Of a DNA stretch of 64,000 bases, positions 18,788-27,314 are shown one piece after another. Position 1 is the first letter of the stretch. Each line of letters begins with the position of its first letter. Origin of the DNA: Arenimonas maotaiensis. Lineage in GTDB: Bacteria; Pseudomonadota; Gammaproteobacteria; Xanthomonadales; Xanthomonadaceae. The translations under genes and the position numbers were made by a program. The stretch covers positions 720,591 through 784,590 of the forward strand of contig NZ_BMFO01000001.1 in the NCBI RefSeq assembly GCF_014638745.1, given 5' to 3'. The notes below the pieces were generated by a model. It was not told the DNA's origin. It made no database searches and saw nothing but the letters and a program-made list of their open reading frames with translations.

Positions 18788-20061
18788 GCGTTATCCGGGT
18801 TGAAGTGTTTGCGCAGGCCCTGCCAGCAGGCCTGGTAGTCGCGTTGGCGGCTGGGGCATTGTAAGGCCTGGGCGGTGGCGGTGAACACCGAGCGGCTCTC
18901 GAACATGAAGGCCATGGTGCCGGTGATCACGTCCGGCTTGCTCAGGTCGGCGTGGGAGGCCTTGTCGAAGGTCGCCGCGTCCGGGCCGTGGCCGGTCATC
19001 GAGTTGTGCAGCGAGGCGCCGCCGGGCACGAAGCCGTCGGCCTTGGCGTCGTACACGCCATGGATCAGGCCCATGAACTCGCTGGCGATGTTGCGGTGGA
19101 ACCACGGCGGACGGAAGGTGTCCTGCGCCACCAGCCAACGCGGCGGGAAGATCACGAAATCCAGGTTGCTGGTGCCCGGCGTATCGCTGGGCGAATACAG
19201 CACCAAGAAGATGCTCGGGTCCGGATGGTCGTAGCTGATCGAACCGATGGTGTTGAAGCGGCGCAGATCGTATTTGTATGGCGTGTAATTGCCGTGCCAA
19301 GCTACCGCGTCCAGCGGCGAATGGCCGATGGCGGCCTGCCACAGGCGGCCGCGGAACTTGTTGAGCAGGCGGAAATCGCCCTCCACGTCCTCGTAGGCCG
19401 CCACCGGCGCCAGGAAATCGCGCGGATTGGCCAGGCCGTTGGAACCGATCGGCCCCAGATCCGGCAGGCGCAGCAGCGCGCCGAAGTTCTCGGCCACGTA
19501 ACCGGCGGCACTGCCGTCCGGCAGATCGACCGCGAAGCGGATGCCGCGCGGAATGACGGCGATTTCCTGCGGCTCGACCTCCAGCACGCCCATCTCGGTG
19601 CGCAGACGCAGGCGGCCGGCCTGCGGCACGATCAGCATCTCGGCGTCGCTGTTGCTGAAGAAGCGGCCGGCCATGTCGGCGTTGGCGGCGTAACGGTGCA
19701 CGCCGACGCCGGCGTTGCCGCACATCGCGAACAGGCCGTCAAGGAAGTCGGTGCCGGGCTTGGCCGCCGGCAACGGCGACCAGCGCAGCTGGTTCGGATC
19801 GGCCGGCAATTCGTCGAAGCGGTTGTGGAACGCGGTCTCCGGCAACAGCTCGAAGGGGCCGTGCATCGCGCCCGGGCGGATGCGATACAGCCAGCTACGC
19901 CGGTTGCTGTGGCGCGGCGCGGTGAACGCGGTGCCGCTGAGCTGCTCGGCATACAGGCCGTAAGCGCAGCGCTGCGGCGAGTTGCGCCCCACCGGCAGCG
20001 CGCCGGGCAGCGCTTCGCTGGCGAATTCGTTGCCGAAACCGGATTGGTAGGCCAGGGTCAT
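18784..20061 (-). CDS. hmgA: Homogentisate 1,2-dioxygenase
   Basis: The 425-residue iron enzyme opens the ring of homogentisate. The Fe ligands are in place: His and Glu in [14 protein letters not shown] and the final His in NSMTGHGPD. The start [19 protein letters not shown] is characteristic of the family. It follows hppD by nine bases and overlaps fahA, so the order hppD-hmgA-fahA-maiA follows the pathway step by step apart from the last pair. Confidence 0.97.
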   Translation of the reverse strand: MTLAYQSGFGNEFASEALPGALPVGRNSPQRCAYGLYAEQLSGTAFTAPRHSNRRSWLYRIRPGAMHGPFELLPETAFHNRFDELPADPNQLRWSPLPAAKPGTDFLDGLFAMCGNAGVGVHRYAANADMAGRFFSNSDAEMLIVPQAGRLRLRTEMGVLEVEPQEIAVIPRGIRFAVDLPDGSAAGYVAENFGALLRLPDLGPIGSNGLANPRDFLAPVAAYEDVEGDFRLLNKFRGRLWQAAIGHSPLDAVAWHGNYTPYKYDLRRFNTIGSISYDHPDPSIFLVLYSPSDTPGTSNLDFVIFPPRWLVAQDTFRPPWFHRNIASEFMGLIHGVYDAKADGFVPGGASLHNSMTGHGPDAATFDKASHADLSKPDVITGTMAFMFESRSVFTATAQALQCPSRQRDYQACWQGLRKHFNPDNA

Positions 20062-20070
20062 GGGCGCTCC

Positions 20071-21156
20071 TTACAGCACGCCGCGGCGCATCTGGTCGCG
20101 CTCGATGGATTCGAACAGGGCCTGGAAGTTGCCTTCGCCGAAGCCCTCGTTGCCCTTGCGCTGGATGATCTCGAAGAAGATCGGACCGACGGCATTCTGG
20201 GTGAAGATTTGCAGCAGCTTGCGCTGCTTGGTCTCGGCGTCGGCGTCGATCAGGATCTTGTTGCGGCGCAGGCGCTCCACGTCCTCGCCGTGATCCGGCA
20301 CGCGCAGGTCGATCACGTCGAAGTAGGTGTCCGGGGTGTCGAGGAACTCGACGCCGGCGGCGCGCATGGCCTCGACCGTGGCGTAGATGTCGTCGGTGAA
20401 GCAGGCGATGTGCTGGATGCCCTCGCCCTTGTATTCGCGCAGGTATTCGTTGATCTGCGATTTCTCGTCCGAGGACTCGTTCAGCGGGATGCGCACGATG
20501 CCGTCCGGCGCGGTCATGGCCTTCGACAGCAGGCCGGTCTTCACGCCCTTGATGTCGAAGTAGCGGATCTCGCGGAAGTTGAACAGCTTCTCGTAGTAAT
20601 CCGACCACTTCTGCATGTTGCCCAGGAACAGGTTGTGGGTCAGGTGGTCGATAAAGGTCAGGCCGAAGCCCTTCGGATCGGGCTCGGCGCCCGGCACCGG
20701 CTCGAACTCGGCGGCGTAGGCGTCCTGGCCGTCCGGCACCAGATACAGCATGCAGTCGCCGATGCCGTAGATCACCGGCACCGGCACCGCCTTGCTGGCC
20801 TCCTTGTGGGCCACGGCCTTGCCGCCTTGGGCGATGGCGGCGGCCTGCACGTCCTGCACCGGTTGGGTGAAGCGGATGGCGAAACCGCAGGCGCAGGGGC
20901 CGTGCGCGGCCGCGAAGTCGGCGGCGAAGGAATCGGGATCGGCATTCAGCAGGAAGTTGACGCCGCCTTGGCGGAACACGGTGATGTCCCGGCTCTTGTG
21001 CTTGAGCACCGGCATGAAGCCCATGCGGCGGAAGTAGTCGGCCAGCTCGCCGGCACGGCCGGCCGGGGCGGCGAATTCGACGAACTCGAAGCCGTTGATG
21101 CCCATCGGGTTCTCGAAGGTCTGCACGGTCATGCCGGTGTTGAGGGCGGCGTTCAT
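20071..21156 (-). CDS. hppD: 4-hydroxyphenylpyruvate dioxygenase
   Basis: The 361-residue enzyme converts 4-hydroxyphenylpyruvate to homogentisate. The two vicinal-oxygen-chelate halves are visible, with Fe ligands His in FIDHLTHNL, His in GIQHIACF and Glu in IFFEIIQRKG. ATG 21156 (MNAALNTG) follows AAAGGAG; the longer open frame runs into the promoter and operator. It is the first gene of the tyrosine operon and is divergent from a MarR regulator gene. Confidence 0.97.
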   Translation of the reverse strand: MNAALNTGMTVQTFENPMGINGFEFVEFAAPAGRAGELADYFRRMGFMPVLKHKSRDITVFRQGGVNFLLNADPDSFAADFAAAHGPCACGFAIRFTQPVQDVQAAAIAQGGKAVAHKEASKAVPVPVIYGIGDCMLYLVPDGQDAYAAEFEPVPGAEPDPKGFGLTFIDHLTHNLFLGNMQKWSDYYEKLFNFREIRYFDIKGVKTGLLSKAMTAPDGIVRIPLNESSDEKSQINEYLREYKGEGIQHIACFTDDIYATVEAMRAAGVEFLDTPDTYFDVIDLRVPDHGEDVERLRRNKILIDADAETKQRKLLQIFTQNAVGPIFFEIIQRKGNEGFGEGNFQALFESIERDQMRRGVL

Positions 21157-21190
21157 GGATGGCTCCTTTACAGCATTGCGGAAAGCGCCC

Positions 21191-21219
21191 ATAGTAGTTT
21201 CAGTTGAAACCATTTGCAA
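21191..21219 (-). promoter_or_regulatory. hppD promoter with MarR-type operator in its spacer
   Basis: On the minus strand TTGCAA (21214-21219) and TACTAT (21191-21196) are 17 bases apart. The spacer contains the perfect palindrome GTTTCA-GT-TGAAAC at 21197-21210, which fills most of it. A repressor bound there would block RNA polymerase. The divergent MarR gene starts six bases beyond the -35, so the same site probably also gives autoregulation. Confidence 0.7.
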
Positions 21220-21224
21220 GCGCC

Positions 21225-21695
21225 ATGCCCCATACCGCCAACCCGCACGCCGAACTGCGCCTGGAGCGCTTTTTACCCTACCGTCTGTCGGTGCTTTCCA
21301 ACCGCATCAGCCAGGACATTTCGGCCCTGTACTCGGCCCGATTCAACCTCTCGGTGACCGAATGGCGGGTGATGGCGGTACTGGGCCACGAACCCGGCGT
21401 CAGCGCCAACCGGCTGGTGGAACGCACGGCGATGGACAAGGTCGCGGTCAGCCGCGCGGTGTCCGCCCTGCTGGACAAGAAGTTCCTGCTGCGCCGGGTT
21501 GATGCCGGCGACCGACGGCGCTCCAGCCTGAAGCTCAGCGCCAAGGGCTACGCGGTGTTCGACCAGGTGGTGCCGCTGGCGCTGGCGCTGGAACGCCGGA
21601 TCCTGTCGGCATTGGAACCGGCCGAACAAACCCAGTTGCTGGCCATCCTCGACAAGCTGGAAGCGGCGGAGTTGGCGCTGGGCGTTTCCGAATGA
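21225..21695 (+). CDS. MarR family regulator, probable repressor of the tyrosine operon
   Basis: The 156-residue protein has the winged helix of MarR regulators: FNLSVTEWRVMAVLG, SANRLVERTAMDKVAVSRAV (recognition helix) and the wing RRVDAGDRRRSSLKLSAKGY with the conserved DxRxxxL pattern. ATG 21225 is preferred; a TTG at 21204 is possible but would place the start inside the palindrome. Its place beside hppD suggests that an intermediate of the pathway is the effector, which is inference. Confidence 0.88.
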   Translation: MPHTANPHAELRLERFLPYRLSVLSNRISQDISALYSARFNLSVTEWRVMAVLGHEPGVSANRLVERTAMDKVAVSRAVSALLDKKFLLRRVDAGDRRRSSLKLSAKGYAVFDQVVPLALALERRILSALEPAEQTQLLAILDKLEAAELALGVSE

Positions 21696-21701
21696 TTCCG
21701 G

Positions 21702-21730
21702 TTGACGGGCGTAGGGCCTTCCGCTTGAAT
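21702..21730 (+). promoter_or_regulatory. Candidate promoter for the small secreted protein gene
   Basis: TTGACG (21702-21707) and TTGAAT (21725-21730) are separated by 17 bases, 47 bases before the next start codon. Confidence 0.5.
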
Positions 21731-21776
21731 GGGGCATCCGCCGCATAGGCGCACACCCATCAAACCAGGAAACCCG

Positions 21777-22175
21777 ATGCGTCTACTCGCCCTCTCCCTC
21801 CTACTGACGTCCGCTTTCGCTGCGCAGGCTTCGCCGGAAAAACCCACAGATGCCGAACTGAACGATTGGATGGCCTTCCTGCGCAGCATCAGCCTGCCGA
21901 TCATCACCGAGGTCTGTACGCCGCTGCTGGCCGACCAGGGCGATTACGCCGGCGTGGCCGCCAAATGGCTGGAAACGCATCACGCGGAAATCGCGCGCGG
22001 CCGGGATTTCACCAAAGCCGGCTCACCCAAAGACCGGGATTTCGACCAATACCACGCCAACATGGCCGCCGATTTCAAGCAAAAGCTTCTGGCGAAGCCG
22101 GAAGCCTCGCAACGGGCGATCTGCACCGACAGCTTGAATGCCTTACAGAAAAGCATTCCCAACAGCGCAGGCTGA
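21777..22175 (+). CDS. Small secreted protein of unknown function
   Basis: The 132-residue product has a clear signal peptide (LLALSLLLTSAFAAQA). The mature part has two cysteines (ITEVCTPLL and RAICTDSLNAL) that could form a periplasmic disulfide, and helical segments such as YAGVAAKWLETHHAEIARG. I do not recognise a family. ATG 21777 follows AGGAAACCC. Neighbours are a MarR gene and a P-loop kinase-like gene, with no functional link visible. Confidence 0.7.
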   Translation: MRLLALSLLLTSAFAAQASPEKPTDAELNDWMAFLRSISLPIITEVCTPLLADQGDYAGVAAKWLETHHAEIARGRDFTKAGSPKDRDFDQYHANMAADFKQKLLAKPEASQRAICTDSLNALQKSIPNSAG

Positions 22176-22215
22176 CGGCAACAACAGGGTTGGCGACAAC
22201 CAAACAGGATATTGA

Positions 22216-22695
22216 ATGCGTGCCCTTCTCTTCGGCAACTCCGGCTCCGGCAAAAGCACCTTGGCGCAACGCCTGGCGCAGACGCATGCCCTCGCCCATC
22301 TGGACCTGGACGCCATCGTCTGGGAGCCGGGCCAAATCGCCGTGCCGCGCGCGCCGGAGGCCGTGCTGGCTTCGTTGCACGCGTTCATGGACGGCAACGA
22401 CCGCTGGGTGATCGAAGGCTGCTACGGCGAACTGGTGGAGGCGGCCAGCGGCCGCTGCACCGAGCTGGTGTTCCTCAATCCCGGACAGGAAACCTGCCTG
22501 GCGCATAACCGGCAACGGCCGTGGGAGCCGCACAAGTACGCATCCAAGGCCGAGCAGGACAGCATGCTGGAAAATCTGCAAGCGTGGGTTGCGGGCTATT
22601 ACGAACGCGACGACGCGTGGTCGTATGCCGCGCACCGCCGGATCTTCGACGCCTTCGCCGGGGCCAAGCGTGAACTGACCGCACCGGCCGGCTGA
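22216..22695 (+). CDS. Small P-loop NTPase, adenylate/shikimate-kinase-like
   Basis: The 159-residue protein opens with a Walker A loop (LLFGNSGSGKST, residues 4-15). HLDLDAIVWEPG and the WVIEGCYGELVEAA strand fit the small nucleotide- or sugar-kinase fold often found as uncharacterised AAA or shikimate-kinase-like proteins. A phosphoryl acceptor cannot be inferred. Confidence 0.75.
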   Translation: MRALLFGNSGSGKSTLAQRLAQTHALAHLDLDAIVWEPGQIAVPRAPEAVLASLHAFMDGNDRWVIEGCYGELVEAASGRCTELVFLNPGQETCLAHNRQRPWEPHKYASKAEQDSMLENLQAWVAGYYERDDAWSYAAHRRIFDAFAGAKRELTAPAG

Positions 22696-22783
22696 TCCGG
22701 CTTCACGCTTCCATCGGCGGCGGATTTCGTCCTACCATGGCGGTATCGCCGCATCGCGGCACGGCCCATGCCTTGGAGACGTC

Positions 22784-23329
22784 ATGTCCGATTCCGAAAA
22801 AACCATTCCGCTCAGCAAGACCAAACTGGCCTTGCTGGTCGCCGGCTCCGTACTGTTCGTGGCGCTGGGCGTCTGGCTGGCGCAACTCGACGCCGCGGTC
22901 ATCGCCAGCCAACGCCGCTACAACAACCCGGTGGTGATGCACGGCCTGGGCATCGCTTGCGCGCTGATGTTCTCGGTCACCGCGGTGTTCGGCCTGGTAA
23001 AACTGCGCGACGACCGGCCGGGGCTGGTGTTCGGGCCGGACGGCTTCACCGACAACGCCAGCGCCACCGCCGCCGGCTTCGTGCCTTGGGCGGAAGTGAC
23101 CGGCGTCGGCGTGATGGAGTTCAACCGCCAGCGGATGCTGGTGGTGGGCGTGCGCGACCCGGAGAAATACCTCGCCCGCGCCGGCGCGCTGAAGCGCATG
23201 CTCGGCCGCGCCAACACCCGCATGTGCGGCAGCCCGATCGTCATCAGCGCGCATGCGCTGAAAACCGATTTCGGCGCGTTGGTGGCGGAATTCCAGAACC
23301 GGCTCGAGCGCCACGGCCGTCAGGCGTGA
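22784..23329 (+). CDS. STM3941-like membrane protein
   Basis: The 181-residue protein has two membrane helices (KLALLVAGSVLFVALGVWLA and GLGIACALMFSVTAVFGLV) and a C-terminal soluble domain with a PH-like pattern (GLVFGPDGFTDNASATAAGF, VPWAEVTGVGVMEF). This arrangement matches the uncharacterised STM3941 family. It overlaps a small cysteine-rich gene by four bases (GTGA). Confidence 0.7.
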   Translation: MSDSEKTIPLSKTKLALLVAGSVLFVALGVWLAQLDAAVIASQRRYNNPVVMHGLGIACALMFSVTAVFGLVKLRDDRPGLVFGPDGFTDNASATAAGFVPWAEVTGVGVMEFNRQRMLVVGVRDPEKYLARAGALKRMLGRANTRMCGSPIVISAHALKTDFGALVAEFQNRLERHGRQA

Positions 23330-23532
23330 CTGACTCGCCAACGCCGCTGCCGAACGTCATTTGCCCGCTGTGCGGCGGCGCCAATGAATGCGCGCCGGCC
23401 GAGAGCGGCCGTTTCGATCTGGAGTGTTGGTGCCGCACGGTGAGAATCAGCGCGGAGGCGCTGGCCCGGATTCCGCCGGAGCTGGCCGGCAAAGCCTGCC
23501 TGTGTCCGCGTTGCGCGGCCGTTGGCGGCTAA
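23326..23532 (+). CDS. Cysteine-rich CWC-type small protein
   Basis: The 68-residue product has six cysteines arranged CPLCGGANEC, ECWCRTV and CLCPRC, and contains the CWC tripeptide of the cysteine-rich CWC family. It probably binds a metal such as zinc. GTG 23326 overlaps the preceding stop, so it is coupled to the STM3941-like gene. Function unknown. Confidence 0.75.
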   Translation: MTDSPTPLPNVICPLCGGANECAPAESGRFDLECWCRTVRISAEALARIPPELAGKACLCPRCAAVGG

Positions 23533-23538
23533 TCCGTC

Positions 23539-23568
23539 TTGACACGGCGTGCGCGACTCCCATGCTAG
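23539..23568 (+). promoter_or_regulatory. Candidate promoter with consensus -35
   Basis: A full TTGACA lies at 23539-23544; the only nearby -10 candidates (ATGCTA or TGCTAG, 17-18 bases on) are poor. It would serve the gene at 23602. Confidence 0.3.
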
Positions 23569-23601
23569 CCTGCTCAAGCCATCATCTCGCATAGGTGCTA
23601 C

Positions 23602-24075
23602 ATGAAATCCGCTACGCTTGCCCTGCTGCTGACTGCCGCCACGCCAACCGATAGTGCGTCCGGCGCGACCCTGCGTGATCTGGTGATGGACATCGCCCTG
23701 CAGTATCCGCGCACGGAGTTGACCGTCTGCGGCAAAGCACATCCGGAACAGGATGCGGCGTTCGCCGCCGCGTTGGCCGGCTTCGGCGCGCGGATAAACG
23801 GCATCCTGGATGCGATGGCGCCTGCGCAACCGGCGCTGGCCACACCGCTGTCGCCGGCGTTCAGCGCTTTCCAGGCCATGCAGTCGGCGTTGGCGGAAGA
23901 GGATTTCCGCACACGCTCCGCGGCCGATTGCCAGGCCGTGCTACGCGACTTGGAAACGCTCACCGACGCGGAGCTCGAGGCCGGCATGTCGGAGAGCGCG
24001 GTTCGGCTGGAGCGGACCATCCGGAGCCATAACACGGAAATGGAGCGGGTGATGGGAATCGAACCCACGTCTTGA
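23602..24075 (+). CDS. Hypothetical exported protein whose 3' end overlaps a tRNA gene
   Basis: The 157-residue frame begins with a signal-peptide-like segment (KSATLALLLTAATPTDSASG) and has two cysteines (LTVCGKAHP, AADCQAVL). It resembles no family I know. The last 12 codons run antisense through the tRNA-Gly gene and end in MGIEPTS, the peptide typically produced when a frame reads backwards through a tRNA T-arm. Either the real protein has kept this overlap or the frame has lost an earlier stop. Confidence 0.55.
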   Translation: MKSATLALLLTAATPTDSASGATLRDLVMDIALQYPRTELTVCGKAHPEQDAAFAAALAGFGARINGILDAMAPAQPALATPLSPAFSAFQAMQSALAEEDFRTRSAADCQAVLRDLETLTDAELEAGMSESAVRLERTIRSHNTEMERVMGIEPTS

Positions 24076-24114
24076 GCTTGGGAAGCTCAGGTCCTGCCAT
24101 TGAACGACACCCGC
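24041..24114 (-). tRNA. tRNA-Gly (anticodon CCC)
   Basis: The minus strand gives a 74-base cloverleaf ending in an encoded CCA. The acceptor stem is GCGGGTG, the anticodon stem TGAGC/GCTCA closes the loop TTCCCAA and the T-arm contains GGTTCGATTCC. The anticodon CCC reads GGG. Confidence 0.97.
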
Positions 24115-24153
24115 ATTCGCTTCCGATTCTAGGCCGGCGCAGGCGGTACGGCA

Positions 24154-24185
24154 ACAAAAAAGCGGCCCGCAGGCCGCTTTTTTGT
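24154..24185. terminator. Bidirectional terminator between tRNA-Gly and the peptide transporters
   Basis: ACAAAAAAGCGGCC and GGCCGCTTTTTTGT form a 14-base-pair stem with a CGCA loop. On the minus strand it ends the transporter unit. Confidence 0.93.
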
Positions 24186-24199
24186 AGAAGGCGCGGCGC

Positions 24200-25675
24200 T
24201 TACTTCACGCCGTGCATCAGCTTGTTGATCAGCGGCGCGAACAGCAGGAACGCGGCGCCGAAGGCGAAACCGGCGATGGCGATCTGGCTGTAGGTGCTGG
24301 CGTACTGGGCGATGCCGCCCAGGGCGCCGCCGGAGGCCTGCGCCGCCACCGCGCCGGCCACGAAGTTGCCGATGGCGGTGCACAGGAACCAGGCGCCCAT
24401 GGCCAGACCGGTGTCGCGCGCGGAAGCCAGCTTGCTGACCATCGACAGCCCGATCGGCGACAGGCACAGCTCGCCCATGGTGTTGATCATGTAGGCCAGC
24501 GCCAGCATCTCCCACGGGATGCGGGCATTGCCGTCCTGCAGGTTGCCGATGCTCCACACCAGGCTGGTGAAGCCGATGGCGACCAGGATCACCGCGATGC
24601 CGAACTTGCGCGGAATCGAGGGATTGACGCCGCGCGCTTCCAGCCGCGGCCACAGCCAGGCGAACAGCGGCGCCAGCAGGATGATGAACACCGGGTTGGC
24701 GGACTGGAACACGGTGAAGTCGAACGGCGCGTCGACGTGGTCCTTGGCGAAGAAGTTGAGCGAGGAGCCGGCCTGCTCGAACATGCCCCAGAACAGGATC
24801 TTGGCCAGGAACAGCAGCAGCATGGCGATGTAGCGGTGCAGCTGCACTTTGTCGCGGCTGCGCACGCCGGAGGCGATGAAGAACACGGTCAGCGCCAGGA
24901 ACAGGCCGATCAGCAGCCAGCCGACCAGCGCCTTCTGGTTCAGCAGCAGGTACACCAGCGGCACCGACACCAAGGCGCCGAGCACCACCACCAGCGTGCG
25001 CGCGATGCCCTCGCCGCCGGCCGGCGGTCGGCCGATCTCGCCCATGCGCGCGATGCGCCACTGGAACACGGCCAGGCCCAGCAGCATGCCGATGCCGGCG
25101 GTGAAGAAGCCCCACTCGTAGCCGAAACGGGCGCCGATCAGGGTGCCGCAGACCAGCGGCGCCAGCGCGCCGCCGGCGTTGATGCCCATGTAGAAGATGG
25201 TGAAGCCGGAATCGCGGCGCACGTCGTCGGGCGCGTACAGGCGGCCGACCATGGTCGAGATGTTCGGCTTGAACAGGCCGTTGCCGACCACGATCAGCGA
25301 CAGGCCGAGCAGGAACCACTGCAGGTCCTTGATCAGCAGCAGGAACAGGCCGGCTGCCATCAGCAGGCCGCCGATCACGATGGCGCGCCGGTAGCCGATG
25401 TAACGGTCGGCGATGAATCCGCCGAAGATGCCGGTGGCGTAGATCAGCGCCGTGTAGGCGCCGTAGGTCAGCGCGGCCTGGGCCTTGGCCTCGCCCTCCG
25501 GCAGCAGCGCGAAGAACTGCGCGGCCACGTACACCGCCAGCAGCGCGCGCATGCCGTAATAGGAGAAGCGCTCCCAGAACTCGGAGTGCACCAGCTGCCA
25601 GAGGGCGCGCGGATGGCCCAGGCTGTCGCCGGGCGGCGGCGGGATGAAGTCGGTGGCGGGTTTGGCGTCGGCCAT
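24200..25675 (-). CDS. POT family proton-coupled peptide transporter (copy 2)
   Basis: The 491-residue inner-membrane MFS protein has the POT signature FWERFSYYGMRALLAVY near its start and GFTIFYMGINAGGALAPLV in the middle, with many membrane helices. It takes up di- and tripeptides with protons. It is a paralogue of the gene directly upstream on the same strand. A terminator whose T-run touches its ribosome site (GAGGAG) stands between them, so its expression may be reduced or separate. Confidence 0.92.
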   Translation of the reverse strand: MADAKPATDFIPPPPGDSLGHPRALWQLVHSEFWERFSYYGMRALLAVYVAAQFFALLPEGEAKAQAALTYGAYTALIYATGIFGGFIADRYIGYRRAIVIGGLLMAAGLFLLLIKDLQWFLLGLSLIVVGNGLFKPNISTMVGRLYAPDDVRRDSGFTIFYMGINAGGALAPLVCGTLIGARFGYEWGFFTAGIGMLLGLAVFQWRIARMGEIGRPPAGGEGIARTLVVVLGALVSVPLVYLLLNQKALVGWLLIGLFLALTVFFIASGVRSRDKVQLHRYIAMLLLFLAKILFWGMFEQAGSSLNFFAKDHVDAPFDFTVFQSANPVFIILLAPLFAWLWPRLEARGVNPSIPRKFGIAVILVAIGFTSLVWSIGNLQDGNARIPWEMLALAYMINTMGELCLSPIGLSMVSKLASARDTGLAMGAWFLCTAIGNFVAGAVAAQASGGALGGIAQYASTYSQIAIAGFAFGAAFLLFAPLINKLMHGVK

Positions 25676-25687
25676 GGGGAACTCCTC

Positions 25688-25718
25688 AAAAAACCACGGC
25701 CCGTGATCCGGGCCGTGG
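25688..25718 (-). terminator. Terminator between the two peptide transporter genes
   Basis: On the minus strand CCACGGCCCG, a five-base loop, CGGGCCGTGG and TTTTTT. It lies after copy 1 and directly before the GAGGAG ribosome site of copy 2. Confidence 0.9.
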
Positions 25719-25741
25719 CGGGTTGCGGCGGGTGCCGGCGC

Positions 25742-27256
25742 TTACTTCACGCCGTGCATGAGCTTGTTGATCAGCGGCGCGGCCAGGAAGAACAGCGCGG
25801 CGATCACGATGCCGATGATGAACAGCTGGTTGAAGGTATCGGCGTACTGCACCAGCGAGCTGGCGGCTTCGCCATGGCCGCTGCCGCCGGAGGCGATCGC
25901 GGCGATGCGGCCGGCCACGTAGTTGGCCATCGCGATCGACAGGAACCAGCCGCCCATGGCCAGGCCGGTCTCCTGCGGACGCGCCAGCTTGGTCACCATC
26001 GCCAGGCCGATCGGCGACAGGCACAGCTCGCCCATGGTGTGGATCAGGTAGGTCAGGGTCAGCCACATCCAGCTGATCTTGCCGCCGGCGTCCACGAAGT
26101 TCTGGATGGCGAACACCAGCACATAGAAGCCGATGGCGGCGCCTGCCAGGCCGTAGGCGAACTTGCGCGGGATCGACGGGTTCAGCGCCTTGCCGTCCAG
26201 CGCGGGCCACAGCGAGGCGAACAGCGGCGCCAGCACGATGATGAACACCGGATTGACCGACTGGAACACCTCGAAGGTCGGGGTCCAGCCGAAGATGGAG
26301 ACGTCCGGCATCTTGACGAAATCCTGGGCCAGGAAGTTCAGCGAGGAACCGGCCTGCTCGAACAGGGCCCAGAACAGGATGTTGGCGCAGAACAGGATCA
26401 GCATGGCGATGTAGCGGTGCAGCTGCACCTTGTCGCCGCTGGTGACGCCGCTGTAGATGAAATAGGCGACCAGGCCCAGCATCATGGCGATCAGCAGGCC
26501 GCCGAGCACTTCGCTCTGGCTGAGCAGGAAGAACACCGGCACCACCAGCACGGCGGCGGCGACCAGCACCTGCAGCACCGGGCCCCAGCCCTGCTTGCCT
26601 TCCGGCGAGGTGCCGACGTGGCCCAGCCAGTGCTTCAGGCCCTGGAACACCATCAGGCCGAGGATCATGCCGATGCCGGCGGCGAAGAAGCCCCAGCGGT
26701 AGCCGTATTGGCTGCCGATGATCGAGGCGCAGATGATCGGCGCGATCAGCGCGCCGGCGTTGATGCCCATGTAGAAGATGGTGAAGCCGGAGTCGCGGCG
26801 GGCGTCGCCCGGCGCGTACAGCTTGCCGACCATGGTCGAGATGTTCGGCTTGAACAGGCCGTTGCCGACCACGATCACCGCCAGACCGAGCAGGAAGGTG
26901 GTCAGGTCGGGCGCCATCAGCATGAACATGCCGACCGCCATCAGGGCGCCGCCGAGCATGATCGAGCGCTGGTAGCCGAGGATGCGGTCGGCCACGAAGC
27001 CGCCGGCAATGCCGGTCATGTACACCATCGAGGTGTAGCCGCCGAAGGTCAGGCTGGCCTGGGCGCGGGCGCCGTCGCCGAGGTGCGCGAAGAACGCGGC
27101 CGCCACGTGCACCGCCAGCATGGCGCGCATGCCGTAGTACATGAAGCGTTCCCAGAACTCGGCGCCAAACAGGTTCCACAGCGCTTTCGGGTGGCCGAGG
27201 ATCTCGCCGGCCGGCGGCGGCAGGAAGCCGTCTTTGTTATCGGTTGCTCCGCTCAT
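25742..27256 (-). CDS. POT family proton-coupled peptide transporter (copy 1)
   Basis: The 504-residue transporter has FWERFMYYGMRAMLAVH, GFTIFYMGINAGALIAPII and VNPVFIIVLAPLFASLWPAL, close to the equivalent blocks of copy 2. Both proteins end PLINKLMHGVK, and the last codons are almost the same at the DNA level, which indicates a tandem duplication. The start at 27256 is preceded by AGGGAGAG and by a candidate promoter at 27285-27312. Confidence 0.93.
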   Translation of the reverse strand: MSGATDNKDGFLPPPAGEILGHPKALWNLFGAEFWERFMYYGMRAMLAVHVAAAFFAHLGDGARAQASLTFGGYTSMVYMTGIAGGFVADRILGYQRSIMLGGALMAVGMFMLMAPDLTTFLLGLAVIVVGNGLFKPNISTMVGKLYAPGDARRDSGFTIFYMGINAGALIAPIICASIIGSQYGYRWGFFAAGIGMILGLMVFQGLKHWLGHVGTSPEGKQGWGPVLQVLVAAAVLVVPVFFLLSQSEVLGGLLIAMMLGLVAYFIYSGVTSGDKVQLHRYIAMLILFCANILFWALFEQAGSSLNFLAQDFVKMPDVSIFGWTPTFEVFQSVNPVFIIVLAPLFASLWPALDGKALNPSIPRKFAYGLAGAAIGFYVLVFAIQNFVDAGGKISWMWLTLTYLIHTMGELCLSPIGLAMVTKLARPQETGLAMGGWFLSIAMANYVAGRIAAIASGGSGHGEAASSLVQYADTFNQLFIIGIVIAALFFLAAPLINKLMHGVK

Positions 27257-27282
27257 GCGGACTCTCTCCCTTGGGTGTTATG

Positions 27283-27314
27283 TTTTGATACACGAACGCT
27301 AATCATAATCAAAA
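27283..27314 (-). promoter_or_regulatory. Promoter of the peptide transporter unit with inverted repeat
   Basis: On the minus strand TTGATT (27307-27312) and TATCAA (27285-27290) are 16 bases apart. GTTTTGAT and ATCAAAAC (on plus, 27283-27290 and about 27307-27314) form an 8-base inverted repeat that covers both hexamers, so a dimeric regulator could bind across the promoter. Confidence 0.5.

Noticed and set aside
21204-21224. TTG start for the MarR gene at 21204
   Set aside because: It would put the start codon inside the operator palindrome and the -35 of hppD; ATG 21225 gives a normal MarR N-terminus.
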